Assembly: GCA_037833965.1 (NCBI GenBank)
Contig: AP031351.1
Span: 446,501-510,500, forward strand
Direction of reading: 5' to 3'
From: Marchantia polymorpha subsp. ruderalis
Taxonomy: Eukaryota > Streptophyta > Marchantiopsida > Marchantiales > Marchantiaceae
Length of the DNA stretch: 64,000 bases
In this document: positions 60,931 to 64,000 of the stretch, piece after piece
How the letters are laid out: every line of letters begins with the position of its first letter
Numbering within the stretch: position 1 is the first letter of the stretch
Translations under genes and position numbers: made by a program
The notes under the pieces: generated by a model
Told to the model about the DNA's origin: nothing
What the model saw: only the letters and a program-made list of their open reading frames with translations
Databases searched by the model: none

Positions 60931-63088
60931 CTAAAATTGAGGCCTATAATACTGTTGTGGCGGGGGAGGTGGGGGTCCTGAATGATAAGGAGGAAGGTAT
61001 GGGTAGGTCCGGGGACCAGCACCAGCTTGAGGATAGGGAGGGCGAAACGGAGGTTGTTGAAACTGAGAGTGAGGTCCTGGAGCATACCCGTAAGGTGGAG
61101 GAGCATGCGGAGCGCCATACTGTGAATTTTGCTGAGCCGAGTTTGTGCCAGGAGGACCACTTAGATTTGAGTTTTCTGTCTGACCAGAAGACGTCGCCTC
61201 CTGACCTGGTGCCACGGCACCCATCCTCTGAGGATCCATGGACGGATAGAAAGGTCTCTCAGAAGGTGGTGGAGGGGGAGGTATGTTGAAGTAATTCAGT
61301 GGAGGCTCTTCCTGCATTTGTTGACTGTGTTGTTGTTGCTGGGATATGACCGCTCGTGGGAGCATTCCTCCATGTGAAAGTATTCCTCCAACGTTGTGCT
61401 TGCCTGATTCGTCATCCCCGCCCTCTGTTTCAGGCTTGGGTAACTGAGGTTTACCCCACATTAGCTTCAACCTCAGCCCCTTGATCACCAACTTATTCGC
61501 AAGGTGATCAGCAGCCTTCTCCGCACCCTCACGGTTGGTGTAAGTGATGAAAGCACAAGCTCTTTGTGAGACCAATCTGATACTTTCGATCTCACCATAA
61601 GCATAAAACTGATCCTTGAGGTCTTCCTCACCAATCCGCTGGTCCAATCCCCCAACGTATAAGGTCTTGATGCTCTCGTCCTCAGGTGGAACAAGGGATG
61701 GCATTTCCCCTGCTTTCCTTAACAGTTTTGCAGCAACAGGATCATTCACACTGAGACAAACAATAAGACGGAAATGTGTCAGCATACCAACACCCGAACA
61801 TGCGAGAAACATCGGTGAAGTTTCTGGCATAATTGGCTGCGTTAATACCAGAGTTTACACCAAAGCCTAGTGAATTACAGCGTTATGAGGAGCTTGAAAC
61901 CTTTACAATGCCACCAAAAGCCCCTCTTACAACGGTATCATACACCGTGTAAATGTAGGTCAAATAAGTGCGCAAATATTCACACAAACCCTACTCTATC
62001 AATATCTATCTACATGGATGACTTTTAGCCCAGAGCTAAGTACTTCCATTCTCGAGAAGTTCCTTTAAGGAAGCACGAAAAGACGAACACAGACGTAAAA
62101 GTCGATCGAGATTCAATGATACGTAAAATGGGGGGAAAATACACACCCGTAATAACGATCCTTTATGTTTTGCTGAGAGAGTTCTCCAGTAACTGGCATT
62201 TCGTGTCTGTAAGGACACTCAGCTCCCCGAGTACATTCTCCTCGAACATAGAAACTACAAATGTGAGCTCGATTTCGTTTGTAATAAGGTGTCGTTCTTT
62301 GGAGTTTCAAAATTGTGTCATTCGGACGTGCCTTTCCGTAAGATGACTCGTAGTCCAACCCTGCTCTCGCCTGGAGTTTGCAAAACACCCACTTTAGGCT
62401 CATCTCAACATTCGACCTCACCAACAGCAGAAATATTAGGGTTCCCACGGGATAAGACAACAAAATAAAATCTCTTTATATTGATTGTACCTTACGATCT
62501 TGCTCTTCTGCAAAATACTCCCGATTGACGTCGCTCTTCGGGATGGCGTCACTCGTGCTTATACCGAGAGCAGTATCTCGAACTTGAACGGGCAATCCAT
62601 ACTCCAGGTCGAGCAAGCAAACTTGACAAACGTTCTTAAGTTTGCTACATGTCTGGCAAACCTCTGACTTCTTGTAACGAGCATCACGTCCAGGTCTCCA
62701 CCGAAAGACCGTAAATGGTCTGGTGCAAATTTTGCACTCTTTATCGAAATTGGCTTTAGTCTGCAATCAGAAATTATTTCAGCGGCTTCAAACCCACAAG
62801 CTACAAATGCGTAACCTCTTCATTACGACATGCAAAAATGGACGCTCCCCAGCTCTGGCAGATAAACTAAAGTCAGCTGCACGTTGAACCAATTCTTCCC
62901 ATCCAACATTCCTCTCTCACTCCAACCATCTAACGAACATTCTTAATCACTGAAACATTGCAAGTCAAGGCAGAAATCAGTACCATTCGAACGTATGGAT
63001 TATCCCCAAGACAAGATTCGCAGATGATGGGAAAGTCTGAGCGTTCCCATCCATCGGCCTCAACATCCCTGAGGAGCCGATGCGCCAT
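60931..63088 (-). CDS. MAC5: CCCH zinc-finger/RRM splicing factor (MAC5/RBM22/Cwc2 type)
   Basis: Four exons on the minus strand (63088-62984, 62760-62491, 62370-62147, 61750-60931) join in frame into 472 residues. The N-terminal zinc-binding region has C23-x2-C26, C44-x2-C47, C70-x2-C73 and C80-x2-C83. A CCCH finger follows, C163-x7-C171-x5-C177-x3-H181. The RRM (about 228-300) has RNP2 LYVGGL (230-235) and RNP1 RACAFITY (263-270). The tail has Gln-rich and Pro/Tyr/Gly-rich stretches and ends [14 protein letters not shown]. The opening [20 protein letters not shown] and the order of domains match plant MAC5A/B/C (AtC3H4, C3H25, C3H40), homologues of human RBM22 and yeast Cwc2. These contact U6 snRNA and help form the spliceosome active site as part of the NineTeen/MOS4-associated complex in the nucleus. 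An upstream in-frame Met (residues RPERRAVLG before MAHR) exists, but the MAHR start is conserved. Confidence 0.93.
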
Positions 63089-64000
63089 TCCGAGTACCGC
63101 ACGGCGTTCAGGTCGCAAGTCCGCCGAACCCTCGATGCACTTCCAGACTCTAGTACAGAGCCTCTACCTATTTTCTTCGCTGTACACTCCTCTGAACCCT
63201 ACGCACGAGCCCAAATTTTGCACTATCGCTCTCTCTTTCTCTCTCTCTCGCGTTTGCCCGTGAAAACGTCTCCCTGTGTCGGTCGGTCTGTGAACATGGC
63301 AATGCGCTCCGGATGCTGTGCACTGCGGATGCAATGCGCGGGTAGTCCTGTGCTGTACTACTCCCCACAGACGACGAGGCTGAAAGCGAGACCTGTGGGC
63401 TCCACTGCTCTCGCTCCCCACAGAGAGCGGGCTCTGAGCTCTGGCGTGCGATTCTTCGCCCGGAAGTCATCTGTCGCGTACCCTTCCCTCTCTTTGCAGC
63501 AGAAGCTTCGGCATTGAGCTCGGGCCCGAAGAAGTGTCCTTCGGTAGAAGAAGCGCCATCCCATTTCCCAGATCCCTCGGATTCGGACATGAAGTTTAAA
63601 ACCATATCAAGACCAAGAACTCAGCCCATGAACAAAAGTTTAGTTAAAAAATTTGATGGAAATAAAAACGTATAAAATTTTGCGACTCGTGACTAAAGTC
63701 ATTTTTAATTATTGAGTTGTCTTATTTAATTCCAAACAAAATCTTTAGATGTTTCTTACTATGTATTTATCTCATTCTTCATCCTTGACGTCCATTTTCT
63801 TAAATACAATTATACTAGTGTACTCATTTGCTTTCTTAGGCCGAGGTCTCCTGTTTATTTTCTTCCTTGTTATGCTTGATGGGTTTCTCTTTAAAGTTTT
63901 TATATCCATGTGCCCAAGTCTTCTTCTTATGTGAATTCTCCTTCTTAAGTAGTTTGAAACCTACTTCTTCTTTTGCATGAGAGCACTCTGTAATGTCTCC
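63089..64000. other. 5' UTR and promoter of the MAC5-like gene; right edge
   Basis: Positions 63089-63600 are GC-richer, with a CTCT-rich tract near 63225-63250, and probably hold the leader and promoter of the minus-strand MAC5-like gene. Overlapping frames on both strands have no known domain. From about 63640 the DNA is AT-rich and no gene is recognised to the window end. Confidence 0.45.

Noticed and set aside
60672-61289. 205-codon plus-strand open frame
   Set aside because: It is antisense to the Pro/Gln-rich last exon of the MAC5-like gene. Its composition simply mirrors that exon and it has no known domain.

Overview
This is nuclear DNA of a land plant. It holds multi-exon genes with GT-AG introns, a chloroplast flavodiiron protein (a family that flowering plants have lost), a CYP710A sterol C-22 desaturase and an LSD1-type zinc-finger protein. 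Together these point to a bryophyte (liverwort, moss or hornwort) or another non-flowering plant. The wide gene spacing and AT-rich, transposon-laden gaps would suit a liverwort or moss, but the sequence alone does not fix the species.

Layout. 1-5.6 kb: AT-rich DNA with a decayed hAT transposase (about 3290-4540, minus) and a pogo/CENP-B-type helix-turn-helix fragment (5372-5584). 6.5-10.5 kb: a 10-exon FLVB-type flavodiiron gene on the plus strand, with a predicted G-box and TATA box upstream. 10.5-15.1 kb: no gene seen. 15.1-16.6 kb: an intact, intronless CYP710A gene on the minus strand with a GC-rich promoter region. 16.7-28.9 kb: no gene recognised, but several striking inverted repeats. 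28.9-44.0 kb: a compound structure. Two 1.79-kb direct repeats (about 99% identical by eye, each holding the same 1142-bp pogo-type MITE) flank an 11.5-kb block whose ends share motifs in inverted orientation. The block holds a broken zinc-finger-like gene, five leucine-rich-repeat exons with no kinase or signal peptide, and an apparently intact five-exon gene of unknown family with a C2H2-like finger. 44.4-47.5 kb: an AT-rich probable transposon relic with a 57-bp-period tandem array. 49.7-50.0 kb: an LSD1-like zinc-finger gene on the minus strand. 51.7-55.6 kb: a complete pogo-type element with TA target duplication and terminal inverted repeats but a decayed transposase. 55.6-60.9 kb: AT-rich, no recognised gene. 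60.9-63.1 kb: a four-exon MAC5/RBM22-type splicing factor gene on the minus strand.

The recognised host genes are unrelated housekeeping or stress functions: photosynthetic electron sink, sterol synthesis, cell-death or redox regulation, and pre-mRNA splicing. They do not form a pathway. The GC-richer gene islands contrast with the AT-rich gaps. The most unusual feature is the repeat-bounded 28.9-44.0 kb block, which may be a large gene-carrying transposon; this is inference. Exon boundaries were placed by hand from splice consensus, reading-frame continuity and recalled family conservation.
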